NCBI RefSeq assembly: GCF_013391415.1 | Contig: NZ_JACAXB010000017.1 | Coordinates: 1 to 64,000, forward strand | Length of the DNA: 64,000 bases | Source: Aquitalea sp. LB_tupeE | GTDB lineage: Bacteria > Pseudomonadota > Gammaproteobacteria > Burkholderiales > Chromobacteriaceae | Direction of reading: 5' to 3' | Shown here: positions 35,718 to 44,415 of the stretch, one piece after another | Layout of the letters: each line of letters opens with the position of its first letter | How positions within the stretch are numbered: the first letter of the stretch is position 1 | Position numbers and translations under genes: made by a program | Notes under the pieces: model-generated | The model's input: only the letters and a program-made list of their open reading frames with translations | The model's database searches: none | What the model was told of the DNA's origin: nothing

Positions 35718-36362
35718 CTAGCGATATAGCCCGTGTTGGCGGATATAAGCCAGTACCGGCGCACTCAGCAGGTTGCCGGTATCGGCACCGCTTTGCAGGC
35801 GCTGGCGTATTGCAGTTGCCGATACATCCAGCGGTGGCAGGGTCAGGGGGCGCATTGTACCGGAAGGCGCGCCATTTGAAAAATCAGTGACTTGGCGTTG
35901 TTGCCATTGTGCGCGCACGGCAGAGGGCAGCCGGGTTTCGTCGAAGCCCGGGCGCAGGGCAACGGCGATATTGGCCAGCGCGAACAAATCCTCCCAGCGT
36001 CGCCAGCTGTGCAGGCCGGCCAGTGAATCGCCACCGATCAGCCACCACAAGGGGCGCTCCGGGCCGATTTCGGCGCGGATTTCTTCCAGGGTATCGACGG
36101 TATAGGCCGGTTTGTTGCGTTGTACTTCGCGCGCGTCCACGGAAAGGCCTGGCAGGTCGGTAATGGCCAGTTGCACCATCTCCAGCCGTTGCGCCGGGCT
36201 GGCATGCGGGCCTTGCTGGCGGTGATAAGGTTGACCGGCGGGAATCAGCCGCACCTCGTCCAGCTGCAATTCGCTGCGAAACGCTTGCGCCATGCGCAGA
36301 TGGGCGGCGTGGATGGGGTCGAACGTTCCCCCGAACAGGCCCAGCGCTGGCAGAAGGCTCAT
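35718..36362 (-). CDS. nadD: Nicotinate-nucleotide adenylyltransferase
   Basis: 214 residues; forms deamido-NAD from nicotinate mononucleotide and ATP. Nucleotidyltransferase motif GLFGGTFDPIHAAHLRMAQ, then RPLWWLIGGDSLAGLHSWRRW and the C-terminal ISATxIR-like VSATAIRQRLQ. The ATG overlaps the carbonic anhydrase stop by four bases. Confidence 0.95.
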   Translation of the reverse strand: MSLLPALGLFGGTFDPIHAAHLRMAQAFRSELQLDEVRLIPAGQPYHRQQGPHASPAQRLEMVQLAITDLPGLSVDAREVQRNKPAYTVDTLEEIRAEIGPERPLWWLIGGDSLAGLHSWRRWEDLFALANIAVALRPGFDETRLPSAVRAQWQQRQVTDFSNGAPSGTMRPLTLPPLDVSATAIRQRLQSGADTGNLLSAPVLAYIRQHGLYR

Positions 36363-36940
36363 GCGTGTACGGGGGCCTTGCCGGTGTAACCGTCGATGAT
36401 CAGCTCCAGGCGGCCGGTAGACGGGTGAATCACCATGCCGTGCACCGGAATGTCCTTGGGCATCAGCGGATGGTTGCGGATGGTCTGCACGCTGTGGCGC
36501 ACGCTGTCCGACACATTGTCAAAACCCTTCAGCCAGTTGTCCAGGTCGATGCCGGCATTGCGCAGGGTATCGATGGTTTCTTCGCTGATGCCGCGTTCGG
36601 TGGCATGCGCCAGGATCTTGTTGGGGTCGATGGCGCGCATGCCGCAGTCCCGGTGGGCCACCACGCAGATTTCCTCGGCGCGTAATTCATACACCGCCAC
36701 AATGAGGGAGCGCATCACCGAACCCCAGGGGTGGGTAATCAGCGCACCGGCGTTCTTGATCAGCTTGGCATCGCCGTTTTTCAGGCCCATGGCCTTGGGC
36801 AAGAGCTCCACCAGACGGGCATCCATGCAGGCGAGCACGGCCAGGCCCTTGTCGGGAAACTTGTCGGTCTTGAATTGTTCGTATTCGTGATTTTCGACGA
36901 AGCTCCGATTGTGCTCGAGAATGGTATTCAGCACACCCAT
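36359..36940 (-). CDS. Beta-class carbonic anhydrase
   Basis: 193 residues. Zinc ligands Cys38 and Asp40 in LACMDARL with His96 and Cys99 in VVAHRDCGM (the Cys-His-Cys set plus the Asp-Arg dyad). The short form resembles class-D-like carbonic anhydrases rather than E. coli Can. Interconverts CO2 and bicarbonate. First gene of the nadD-rsfS-rlmH unit, with AGGAG before the ATG. The 206 bases upstream hold no gene. Confidence 0.9.
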   Translation of the reverse strand: MGVLNTILEHNRSFVENHEYEQFKTDKFPDKGLAVLACMDARLVELLPKAMGLKNGDAKLIKNAGALITHPWGSVMRSLIVAVYELRAEEICVVAHRDCGMRAIDPNKILAHATERGISEETIDTLRNAGIDLDNWLKGFDNVSDSVRHSVQTIRNHPLMPKDIPVHGMVIHPSTGRLELIIDGYTGKAPVHA

Positions 36941-37146
36941 GCGCGTGATCTCCTGGCTGAGGTTAGATTGTATGCTCTAATCGCGGCGCCATGCTAACAC
37001 GGAGTCAGCAGCGAAGATGGGGTATTTCGCCATGGCGGCCGGCTCGGCAGCGGGGGCTATGGTAGCCAGTTTCCGGGGCGAGGGCCAATTTTGCCAACAG
37101 GAGAGGATGCTGTGGTGACAGTGCATGCCACGGACCAGCCTGATGC

Positions 37147-37587
37147 TTAGTCCAGGGTGTCCAGCTGCTTGCGGAAGGTGCGCTGGCTCAGTGCATAGCC
37201 CTGACGCTGATAGAAGTCAGCCGCTTCGTCACGATGGATGGCTGCGCGCAAGGTGACAGTGGTCGCCCCCTTGGTGCGGGCCCAGCGCTCGGCCACATGC
37301 ACCAGCGCCCGCCCGGCACCATGCCGCCGCCAGCGCAGGCTGATGGCCAGCCCGCCGATTTCTACTGCCGCCGGTGCATCCAGCAGCGGTCGCCAGAATG
37401 CATGCAGCCAGCCAGCCACTTCCCCTTGGATTTCTGCCACCCACAGCTGATGCAGGTCCGGACTGCCCAGCAGCATGGTCAGCCGGTCACTCAGGGCCTG
37501 GCTATCCGCGGGGTAGCCCATTTCTTCGGTCAGCGCTGTTAGCGCGGGGACATCCTGATAACTGGCAGGTCGGATGATGACAGTCAT
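37147..37587 (-). CDS. GNAT-family N-acetyltransferase
   Basis: 146 residues from MTVIIRPAS. Acetyl-CoA loop LRWRRHGAGRALVHVAERWA and C-terminal DFYQRQGYALSQRTFRKQL are typical of GNAT enzymes of the Rim-like group. It starts four bases after the DUF2804 stop, so it is probably the third gene after the persulfide dioxygenase. Substrate unknown. Confidence 0.85.
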   Translation of the reverse strand: MTVIIRPASYQDVPALTALTEEMGYPADSQALSDRLTMLLGSPDLHQLWVAEIQGEVAGWLHAFWRPLLDAPAAVEIGGLAISLRWRRHGAGRALVHVAERWARTKGATTVTLRAAIHRDEAADFYQRQGYALSQRTFRKQLDTLD

Positions 37588-37591
37588 AGCG

Positions 37592-38581
37592 TTACCAACG
37601 GGCATAGTGGTCTTCGGTTACTCCGCTCAGCCCCTGCACCACATGACGTGCACCGCTGGCGGGATGGGTAAGATGGCCATCGAAACGACCAATAACCTGA
37701 ATATAACGGCTAGCGGCGATCAGAAGGTTCTGATTTTTCCGGCACAAGCCTTCCGGGGTGAATTGCAAGTCCAGCAAGCCGGCTTCATCGCTGATATGCC
37801 AGCGACGCAAAGGCTGCTGCGGGTGGAAATCAAACTGTACACCTTCCAGCGCACACAGCTGCTGTTCCAGCCAGGTGGCATTTTCATGCTGTGCCATATA
37901 ACCCTGCTGCAGATTGAAGCCAAGGCCGGCACGGTGCGCGCTGGCCCAGCGCCAAGCCGTCTCGCGGGGCAGCAGGCCGTTGCTGTAATCCAGGCTGGCG
38001 ACTGCCCCATCAAGCGAGTAGCGTTGGCCATGACAATCGGCAAAACCGCTGACCGCCAGGGCGGCGGTTTTGTGCGTGGTGTGGCTGTGTGCGCCGACTG
38101 GTGCAATGACAGCCAGTACCGGCGGCATGGTGCCAAGGTCAACATGGGCTGCCAGTTTCAGGGCTGGAGACTGAAGGTCTACCGCCAGAGTACTGTCGCG
38201 GCGACTGAAACGGATACTCAGGCTGTGGCAGGTAAAGCGGGCAGCGGCAAAGGGCTGGTCGGCTACGTCTGCGGCATGGCGCGGAAAGCTGTCGGTGGTG
38301 ATATCCGCCAGCATGTGGCCTGTGCGCCGATCAAACAGATAGGCAAAGGCGGCACCGGTCCAGCCGACATCCACCACCGCCAGCGCAATGACATAGTCCG
38401 GATGGGTCAAGGCCAGATATTGCCAGCGTTTGTGGCGCAGACACTGCAGCATGCGCGGCCAGCGGCCTTCGGGCCGGGGCCAGTCCAGCCGGGCAATACA
38501 GCCCTGGTAGCGGCCGAACCTGATGTGGCCGTGTGCATCCTGCATACAGTCCGGTGCGTGGGGTAGATCGGCTGCTGGCAT
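37592..38581 (-). CDS. DUF2804 protein
   Basis: About 329 residues, soluble, beta-rich. GCIARLDWPRPEGRW, CLRHKRWQYLALTHPDYVIALAVVDVGWTGAAFAYLFDR and the C-terminal VQGLSGVTEDHYARW match DUF2804 style. Function unknown. The start is uncertain: ATG 38581, GTG 38605 and ATG 38545 are all possible, with no strong ribosome site. The gene follows the persulfide dioxygenase by 35 bases. Confidence 0.75.
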   Translation of the reverse strand: MPAADLPHAPDCMQDAHGHIRFGRYQGCIARLDWPRPEGRWPRMLQCLRHKRWQYLALTHPDYVIALAVVDVGWTGAAFAYLFDRRTGHMLADITTDSFPRHAADVADQPFAAARFTCHSLSIRFSRRDSTLAVDLQSPALKLAAHVDLGTMPPVLAVIAPVGAHSHTTHKTAALAVSGFADCHGQRYSLDGAVASLDYSNGLLPRETAWRWASAHRAGLGFNLQQGYMAQHENATWLEQQLCALEGVQFDFHPQQPLRRWHISDEAGLLDLQFTPEGLCRKNQNLLIAASRYIQVIGRFDGHLTHPASGARHVVQGLSGVTEDHYARW

Positions 38582-38616
38582 GACAGGGAGGTCCGGTTTG
38601 AAACACACGTTTGAGT

Positions 38617-39480
38617 CTACAACATATCCAGCGGTATTTTCAGGTAAGCCACGCCATTGCTTTCTGCTGCCGGAAAGCGCCCGGCGCGGATATTCACCTG
38701 GATGGCCGGCAGAATGAGCACCGGCATCTCCAGCGTGGCATCGCGTGCCTGGCGCAGGGCAATGAAGTCCGCCTGGCTGATGCCTTGATGCAGGTGGATA
38801 TTGTGCTGTTTCTGCTGTCCCACCGTGCTTTGCCAGGCAATGGCCCGTCCATTGTTCGGGTAGTCGTGGCACAGCAGCAGACGGGTATCGTCCGGCAGCG
38901 CCAGCAGCCGCTGTACGGATTGATACAGCGTGGCGGCATTGCCGCCGGGAAAGTCACAGCGTGCGCTGCCCACGTCGGGCATGAACAGGGTGTCACCAAC
39001 AAATACCGCATCGCCAACCTGATAGGCCATGTCCGCCGGGGTGTGGCCGGGTACCGACAGCGCCCGGGCCGGGAGGGTGCCGATGTAAAAATCTTCCTCA
39101 TCGGCAAACAAGTGGTCGAACTGGCTGCCATCGGTGGCAAAATCATGCCCCAGATTGAACACTGCCTTGAAAATGTGTTGTACCTGCACAATGTCCTGGC
39201 CGATGCCAATCAGCCCGCCTGCCTGTTGCTGTAGCCAGGCGGCGGCGGACAGGTGGTCGGCATGGGCATGGGTTTCCAGTATCCATTGCAGCGTCAGGCG
39301 CTGCGCGTGCAGGAAGTCCAGCAATTGTTGTGCGCTGTGCCGGGCGGTACGGCCGGATTTGGCGTCGTAGTCCAGCACCGGGTCGATAATGGCGGCATGC
39401 CCGCCGGGATGGTCGTACACCACATGGCTTGCCGTGGCGGTGGCCGGATCGAAAAAAGTGGCGATTTCAGGTTTCGGCAT
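38617..39480 (-). CDS. Persulfide dioxygenase-like metallo-beta-lactamase
   Basis: 287 residues with metallo-beta-lactamase motif THAHADH and downstream FATDGSQFDHLF, VPGHTPADMAY, FVGDTLFMPDVGSARCDFPGG and LLLCHDYP, the ETHE1/Blh set that coordinates one Fe. These enzymes oxidise glutathione persulfide to sulfite. It lacks the rhodanese domain that some Blh proteins carry. Divergent from bigR with the operator between them, as in Xylella and Agrobacterium bigR loci. Start at 39480 gives family length. Confidence 0.9.
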   Translation of the reverse strand: MPKPEIATFFDPATATASHVVYDHPGGHAAIIDPVLDYDAKSGRTARHSAQQLLDFLHAQRLTLQWILETHAHADHLSAAAWLQQQAGGLIGIGQDIVQVQHIFKAVFNLGHDFATDGSQFDHLFADEEDFYIGTLPARALSVPGHTPADMAYQVGDAVFVGDTLFMPDVGSARCDFPGGNAATLYQSVQRLLALPDDTRLLLCHDYPNNGRAIAWQSTVGQQKQHNIHLHQGISQADFIALRQARDATLEMPVLILPAIQVNIRAGRFPAAESNGVAYLKIPLDML

Positions 39481-39553
39481 GATGGATTCGGCGCTTCCCT
39501 TGGCGGTGTTCGTTAGGGCAGGGCTGACCAAAGCGGTCAGCAATACAATATAC

Positions 39554-39569
39554 TATAATATATATTATA
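39554..39569. promoter_or_regulatory. BigR-type operator palindrome containing divergent -10 boxes
   Basis: TATAATATATATTATA is a perfect 16-bp palindrome in the 155-base divergent gap. It contains TATAAT (39554-39559) on the plus strand and TATAAT on the minus strand (39569-39564). Another plus-strand TATAAT is at 39566-39571. BigR is known to bind an AT-rich palindrome over the -10 region, so one bound repressor could shut both directions. Confidence 0.75.
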
Positions 39570-39635
39570 ATTTGCTATGCATCCTTGCCACGTTCAAGAG
39601 ACAGTGGCGTGCGTAGTGCCAGAGGGGTGGATAAC

Positions 39636-39968
39636 ATGGATTTGAATGTGCTGCGGGCAAATGCCGGCCGGGCTGCGGCCTTGCTCAAGAGCCTGGCCAA
39701 CCAGGACCGTTTGCTGTTGTTGTGCCAGTTGGTGGATGGCGAAAAGACGGTTTCCGAGCTGGAGTCGCTCACCGGTATCCGGCAACCCACCTTGTCACAG
39801 CAACTGGGCGTGTTGCGCAACGAGGGCCTAGTGAATACCCGGCGCGAAGGCAAGTGGATTTACTACAGCATCGCCAGCATCGAAGCGATGACCATGCTGT
39901 CTGCCTTGCATGGCCTGTTTTGCGCCGACGAGGCGGCCACGCTGCCTGCCGCCCATACCGAGGAGTGA
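39636..39968 (+). CDS. bigR: BigR/SqrR-type persulfide-sensing ArsR repressor
   Basis: 110-residue winged-helix ArsR protein. Recognition helix TGIRQPTLSQQLGVLRNEGLV, wing REGKWIYYSI. The two sensor cysteines are Cys30 (LLLLCQLVDG) and Cys96 (GLFCADEA), 66 residues apart, the same spacing as Cys42/Cys108 of BigR, which form a (poly)sulfide cross-link. ATG 39636 follows a GAGGGG site. It heads an operon with two YeeE/YedE halves and a SulP transporter. Confidence 0.88.
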   Translation: MDLNVLRANAGRAAALLKSLANQDRLLLLCQLVDGEKTVSELESLTGIRQPTLSQQLGVLRNEGLVNTRREGKWIYYSIASIEAMTMLSALHGLFCADEAATLPAAHTEE

Positions 39969-39970
39969 CT

Positions 39971-40408
39971 GTGAATATTGCCTGGGCTAGCTTTACACCG
40001 GCGGCTGCACTGGTCGGTGGCCTGCTGATTGGCGTAGCCGCCAGCTGGCTGGTGTTGTTCAACGGACGGATTGCCGGTATCAGCGGCATGCTGGGCGGCC
40101 TGCTGGACCGGGCGGGTGACTGGTCGTGGCGGCTGGCCTTTGTATTGGGCCTGCTGCTGGCACCGTTGTTGTGGTCGCGCCTGATTGGCCCGCTCCCGCC
40201 CATGCAACTGGGCGCACCCATACCGCGCTTGCTGCTGGCTGGCGTGCTGGTGGGGGTGGGTACGCGTCTGGCATCCGGCTGCACCAGCGGACACGGTGTG
40301 TGCGGGCTGTCACGCTTGTCGCCGCGTTCCCTGCTGGCCACGCTGACTTTCATGGCCAGTGCCATGTTGACAGTGCTGGTGATGCGTCACTGGCTGAACG
40401 GAGGCTGA
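39971..40408 (+). CDS. YeeE/YedE half-size sulfur transporter, N-terminal type
   Basis: 145 residues from GTG (GAGGAG just upstream), about four membrane segments. SGCTSGHGVCGLSRLS is the Cys-rich YeeE/YedE (PF04143) motif implicated in thiosulfate or sulfur-compound uptake. Full-length YeeE proteins are about twice as long; here the two halves are separate consecutive genes, a common arrangement in BigR loci. Confidence 0.88.
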   Translation: MNIAWASFTPAAALVGGLLIGVAASWLVLFNGRIAGISGMLGGLLDRAGDWSWRLAFVLGLLLAPLLWSRLIGPLPPMQLGAPIPRLLLAGVLVGVGTRLASGCTSGHGVCGLSRLSPRSLLATLTFMASAMLTVLVMRHWLNGG

Positions 40409-40410
40409 AC

Positions 40411-40830
40411 ATGAGCAAATTACTCTCTGCCGCTCTGGCTGGCCTGTTGTTTGGCCTGGGCCTGCTGCTGTCCGGCATGAGCAATCCGGCCAAGGTGCTG
40501 GGGTTTCTGGATGTCACCGGCCAGTGGGACCCCAGCCTGATGCTGGTGATGGGCGGTGCCATTGCCATTGGCTTTTTTGCTTTTCGCCGGGCCGAACGGC
40601 AAAGCCATAGCCTGCTGGGAGAACCCATGCAATTACCGGACAAAAGCAAGCTCACGCCAAGGTTGGCAGTGGGCAGTGTCCTGTTTGGCATTGGCTGGGG
40701 GGTGGCCGGCATCTGCCCGGGACCGGGGCTGGTGCTGGTGGGCATGGGACAGACGGGGGGCGTATATTTTGTCGTCGCCATGTTGCTGGGCATGTGGTGC
40801 GCCCGCCCGCTGATCAAATGGCTGTCCTGA
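40411..40830 (+). CDS. YeeE/YedE half-size sulfur transporter, C-terminal type
   Basis: 139 residues, about four membrane segments: GLLLSGMSNPAKVLGFLDVTGQWDPSL and GIGWGVAGICPGPGLVLVG (Cys in the second-half motif). DUF6691/YeeE second-half family. It presumably pairs with the upstream half. Overlaps the SulP gene by 13 bases. Confidence 0.88.
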   Translation: MSKLLSAALAGLLFGLGLLLSGMSNPAKVLGFLDVTGQWDPSLMLVMGGAIAIGFFAFRRAERQSHSLLGEPMQLPDKSKLTPRLAVGSVLFGIGWGVAGICPGPGLVLVGMGQTGGVYFVVAMLLGMWCARPLIKWLS

Positions 40831-42524
40831 AGGATGCCTGGCCAGTCTGGCTGACCGGTTATCGGCGGGAGTGGCTGGCCGGTGACCTGAGCGCCGGTGT
40901 GGTGGTGACCCTGCTGTTGATTCCGCAGAGCCTGGCTTACGCCTTGTTGGCCGGCTTGCCGGCACAGGCCGGTTTGTACGCCAGCATTGTCCCCTTACTG
41001 ATATATGCCTTTGTCGGGCGTGGTCATGCCCAGTCGGTGGGGCCGATGGCACTGACTTCCCTGCTGACTGCAGCCACCCTGTCGCGCTTTGCCGAGGCCG
41101 GCAGCAGCGACTATCTGGCTCTGGCGCTGTGGCTGGCGGTGCTCTCCGGCGTGATGCTGTTGCTGATGGGCGTGGCCAGGCTGGGCGTTGTGGCGGATTT
41201 GCTGTCCGAACCGGTGCTTTCCGCCTTTACCACCGCCTCTGCCGTACTGATAGTGCTATCCCAGCTTGGTCCGCTGGCTGGCTTGCATTTGTCCGGCAGT
41301 TCACTGCCGCAATGGCTGCTGGGCATGAGCCAGCAGTTTGGCAGCTGGCAGCCTGCCGCACTGGGTTTGGGCTTGCTGGCACTGTTGTTGTTGCTGGCTT
41401 TGCGCCAATGGGGTGAGGCGCTATTGCAGTACCTGGGCCTGCCTGTACACGCTGCCCGTTTGCTGGTGCGCACCGCTCCGGTGTTGCTGATGCTGGCCAG
41501 CCTGCCCTGGTCGGCGCAGTGGCAAGTCCCGGTGGTGGGGCCGGTCGATGCGCAGTGGCCTGCCTTGGCCATGCCGGCCATCACCCTGTCCCGTCTGGCG
41601 GATCTGGCCATTCCGGCATTTTTTATTGCCTTGATCAACTATGTGCAAAGCCTGTCTGTGGCCCAGCTATTGGCAGCACGACGGCAGGAGACGGTGGACC
41701 CGGACCGGGAACTGCTGGCCCTGGGGCTGTGCAATGTGGCGGCTGGGCTGGCTGGCGGTTTTCCGGTGACTGGCGGGCTGAGCCGGTCCGTGGTCAATGC
41801 CGATGCCGGGGCCAACACCCAGCTGGCCTCACTGGTGACAGCGGCGGGCATGCTGATGCTCAGTTGCTGGGGCGGCGCGCTGCTGGCCCGGCTGCCATTG
41901 CCGGTGCTGGCGGCCATCATCATTGCTTCCTTGCTTTCCATGATTAATGTCGCTAGTTTGCGGCGCGCCTGGCTGGCCGAGCGGGCGGATGCCGTGGCCT
42001 GGCTGCTGACCTGTGGGTTGGTACTGCTGCTGGGGGTGGATAGCGGCATCATTGCCGGGGTGTTGGTATCTCTCTCCACCTTGCTGTGGCGTAGCAGCCG
42101 CCCGCATATCGCGGTATTGGGCCGGGTGCCCGGCACTCATCATTTTCGCAATCGCGAACGCCATGCGGTGGAAAGCCTGCCCGGCGTACTGATGCTGCGG
42201 GTGGATGAAAGCCTGTATTTCGGCAATGCCCGTCAGGTGCGGCAGGCCGTGCTGGCTCGCCATGCGCTGGCTACCGGCACGCAACAACTGGTGCTGGTGA
42301 TGAGTGCGGTCAACCGGGTGGATACCACGGCCTTGTCCATGCTGGCCAACCTGGACCAGACCCTGCAACAGGCCGGCGTGAGCCTGCATCTGGCCGAAAT
42401 CAAGGGCCCGGTGGCGGACATCCTGCAGCGCACTGGCCTGTCACAGCAATTTGCCGGCCGCGTGCATCTGTCCACCCAGGCGGCCTGGCAGGCACTCAGC
42501 CGGCCGGCGGATTATCAAATCTGA
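40818..42524 (+). CDS. SulP family anion (sulfate) permease with STAS domain
   Basis: 568 residues. N-terminal membrane domain from GDLSAGVVVTLLLIPQSLAYA and GLYASIVPLLIYAFVGRG through about residue 420, then a cytoplasmic STAS domain (residues about 440-555: LRVDESLYFGNARQVR, LVLVMSAVNRVDTTALSML). SulP proteins carry sulfate, bicarbonate or other anions. In a BigR operon, export of sulfite or sulfate made by persulfide oxidation is a reasonable inference. The ATG overlaps the previous gene. Confidence 0.9.
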   Translation: MAVLKDAWPVWLTGYRREWLAGDLSAGVVVTLLLIPQSLAYALLAGLPAQAGLYASIVPLLIYAFVGRGHAQSVGPMALTSLLTAATLSRFAEAGSSDYLALALWLAVLSGVMLLLMGVARLGVVADLLSEPVLSAFTTASAVLIVLSQLGPLAGLHLSGSSLPQWLLGMSQQFGSWQPAALGLGLLALLLLLALRQWGEALLQYLGLPVHAARLLVRTAPVLLMLASLPWSAQWQVPVVGPVDAQWPALAMPAITLSRLADLAIPAFFIALINYVQSLSVAQLLAARRQETVDPDRELLALGLCNVAAGLAGGFPVTGGLSRSVVNADAGANTQLASLVTAAGMLMLSCWGGALLARLPLPVLAAIIIASLLSMINVASLRRAWLAERADAVAWLLTCGLVLLLGVDSGIIAGVLVSLSTLLWRSSRPHIAVLGRVPGTHHFRNRERHAVESLPGVLMLRVDESLYFGNARQVRQAVLARHALATGTQQLVLVMSAVNRVDTTALSMLANLDQTLQQAGVSLHLAEIKGPVADILQRTGLSQQFAGRVHLSTQAAWQALSRPADYQI

Positions 42525-42660
42525 ACAATTCTTCACCGCTTTTCCAGCCATCAGATGCTGGTCGGTTAAGGCGTGCAGGGCTATGCTGTGGCGATTCCGG
42601 GCGCTGACCGTTTGTCAGGTCGGCTTGCAACCAAATCGCTGCTGCCTGTTCACATCCAAG

Positions 42661-44112
42661 ATGAAAAAAACCTTGCTTGCCAGCTTGCTGGCCATGATGT
42701 TGGCCCAGCCCTTGCTGGCTTATGCCGACCTGCCTGCCTTGCCAGATCTGGGCGATGTTTCCGATAGCACCCTCTCCATGGCGGACGAAGCGCGCCTGGG
42801 GCGCGACTTCATGCGTGCCATGCGCGATGCCGGCGACGTGCTGGACGATGCCGAAGTGAATGATTACATCAATACTCTGGGACATCGGCTGTCGGCCACG
42901 GTGCGCATACCGGGCCTGCAGCTGACCTACTTTGTGGTCAACGACAAGCAGATCAACGCTTTCGCCATGCCCGGCGGCTATGTGGGGGTGAATAGCGGTC
43001 TGGTGGTGGCCACCCAGAGTGAAGGCGAGCTGGCCTCGGTGATCGGCCACGAAACCGCCCATGTCACCCAGCGCCACATTGCCCGCATGCAGGCGGCTAC
43101 CTCGGCCACCAGCCCCTTATTGCTGCTAGGGACGGTATTGGCTGCCGTTCTTGCCTCGCGCGCCGGGGGTAGTCAGGCGTCCATCGGCACCTTGTCAGCC
43201 GGACTTGGTTTGCAGATTTCCAACCAGTTGGCATTCTCGCGCGATTTCGAACGTGAAGCAGACCGCGTGGGCATGCAATACCTGGCACAAGCCGGGTTTG
43301 ATGTCCGCGCCATGCCAGCCTTCTTCCAGCGTCTGGAATCGGCCAATCGTTACAGCGACAACAATGCCTACGCTTTCCTGCGTACTCACCCGGTCACCTC
43401 GCAGCGTATCAGCGAGGCACAGAATCGGGCACTGGAATATCCAGTCAAGATGAAGGCGGACAGTACAGCCTATCTGCTGGTACGGGAAAAGCTGCGGGTG
43501 ATGACCCTGGCCCCGGACGAGGCGGTGCGCTTTTATCAAATGATGCTGGATAAAGGTCAGTATCTGAACGAAGGTGCAATGTGGTACGGGCTGTCACGCG
43601 CCCAACTGGCCGCCCATCACCTGCCTGCAGCCCGCACGGCACTGGGCAAGGCCGAAGCACGTTTGCCGGCCGACCCCATGCTGTTCGGGCAAGAGGCTGC
43701 CATTGCCCGCGAGGCGGGCGACTGGAGTGGTGCACTGGCCAGCCTGCGGCGCGGGCAGCAGGCTTTCAAGGACAGTCAGCCCTTGCAAATGGCCGAACTG
43801 GATGTCCTTATAGACAGCAGCAATCGTCCTGCCGCGCTGGCATTGCTGCGGCAGTTACAAAGTCGTTATCCGCGTGATGCGGCCTTGTATCGCAGCGAAG
43901 CGCGTTTGTATGCAGACCGCGAGCCCCAGCGTTATCACGCGGCACTGGGCAATGCCTTCTACTTCGAACGGCGTTACGAGGCGGCGCTGGAGCAATATCA
44001 GTTTGCTTCCCAGGCCAAGGGCGACGACTTCTACCTGCGTTCTTCCATCGAAGCGCGCATGCGCGAAGTTGAAAAATTGCTGAAAGAAGAAAAGAAGGAT
44101 TCGGGGAAGTAA
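42661..44112 (+). CDS. bepA: Periplasmic M48 protease/chaperone BepA
   Basis: 483 residues. Signal peptide ending LLAYA-DL; M48 peptidase domain with intact HETAH (IGHETAHVTQRH) and FEREADRVG third ligand; C-terminal TPR repeats (about residues 290-470). BepA degrades misassembled LptD and other outer-membrane proteins, and acts as a chaperone at BAM. The ATG at 42661 is set by the signal peptide. LptE of the LptD complex is encoded at 27.4 kb. Confidence 0.9.
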   Translation: MKKTLLASLLAMMLAQPLLAYADLPALPDLGDVSDSTLSMADEARLGRDFMRAMRDAGDVLDDAEVNDYINTLGHRLSATVRIPGLQLTYFVVNDKQINAFAMPGGYVGVNSGLVVATQSEGELASVIGHETAHVTQRHIARMQAATSATSPLLLLGTVLAAVLASRAGGSQASIGTLSAGLGLQISNQLAFSRDFEREADRVGMQYLAQAGFDVRAMPAFFQRLESANRYSDNNAYAFLRTHPVTSQRISEAQNRALEYPVKMKADSTAYLLVREKLRVMTLAPDEAVRFYQMMLDKGQYLNEGAMWYGLSRAQLAAHHLPAARTALGKAEARLPADPMLFGQEAAIAREAGDWSGALASLRRGQQAFKDSQPLQMAELDVLIDSSNRPAALALLRQLQSRYPRDAALYRSEARLYADREPQRYHAALGNAFYFERRYEAALEQYQFASQAKGDDFYLRSSIEARMREVEKLLKEEKKDSGK

Positions 44113-44415
44113 AGCGGAGGCGGTGCTACTGATGGCGGTATCGCAAAAAAACAACATGATGCAGCGCAATATCCTGATAAATGGAGCAAATATTCAGTGA
44201 TAACCCTAATTGCCTATTCCGTTGTTGCCTCATGAAACTATACACTCCGCAACACCAGAGGGCCTTTTCATAAATGAACATTTTTATTGCGAAAGTGATC
44301 GTTTATAATCTGTCCCTAGCGAGTCCGGTTCGTTTTTTCGTTTTCGATCCGGTAACACAATAAAGTGGGTCTGGACCTGATCCCGACCCCGGTCACCCCG
44401 ATGTGAGGATGAGAT
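44113..44415. other. Upstream region of the pyruvate dehydrogenase operon
   Basis: 303 bases without a gene. The AT-rich core (44150-44310) ends in the aceE promoter -10. The predicted leader of about 100 bases contains CCGGTTCG with CGATCCGG, a near-perfect hairpin, and ends with a strong GAGGATGAG ribosome site. No PdhR-type palindrome was recognised. Confidence 0.5.
44304..44309 (+). promoter_or_regulatory. -10 element of aceE-aceF-lpdA
   Basis: Perfect TATAAT 107 bases before aceE in an AT-rich region. The matching -35 is T-rich but poor. Confidence 0.55.

Noticed and set aside
36941-37146. Possible small gene in the gap before the carbonic anhydrase
   Set aside because: No open frame with a ribosome site and plausible protein; only a possible -10 for the minus-strand operon.
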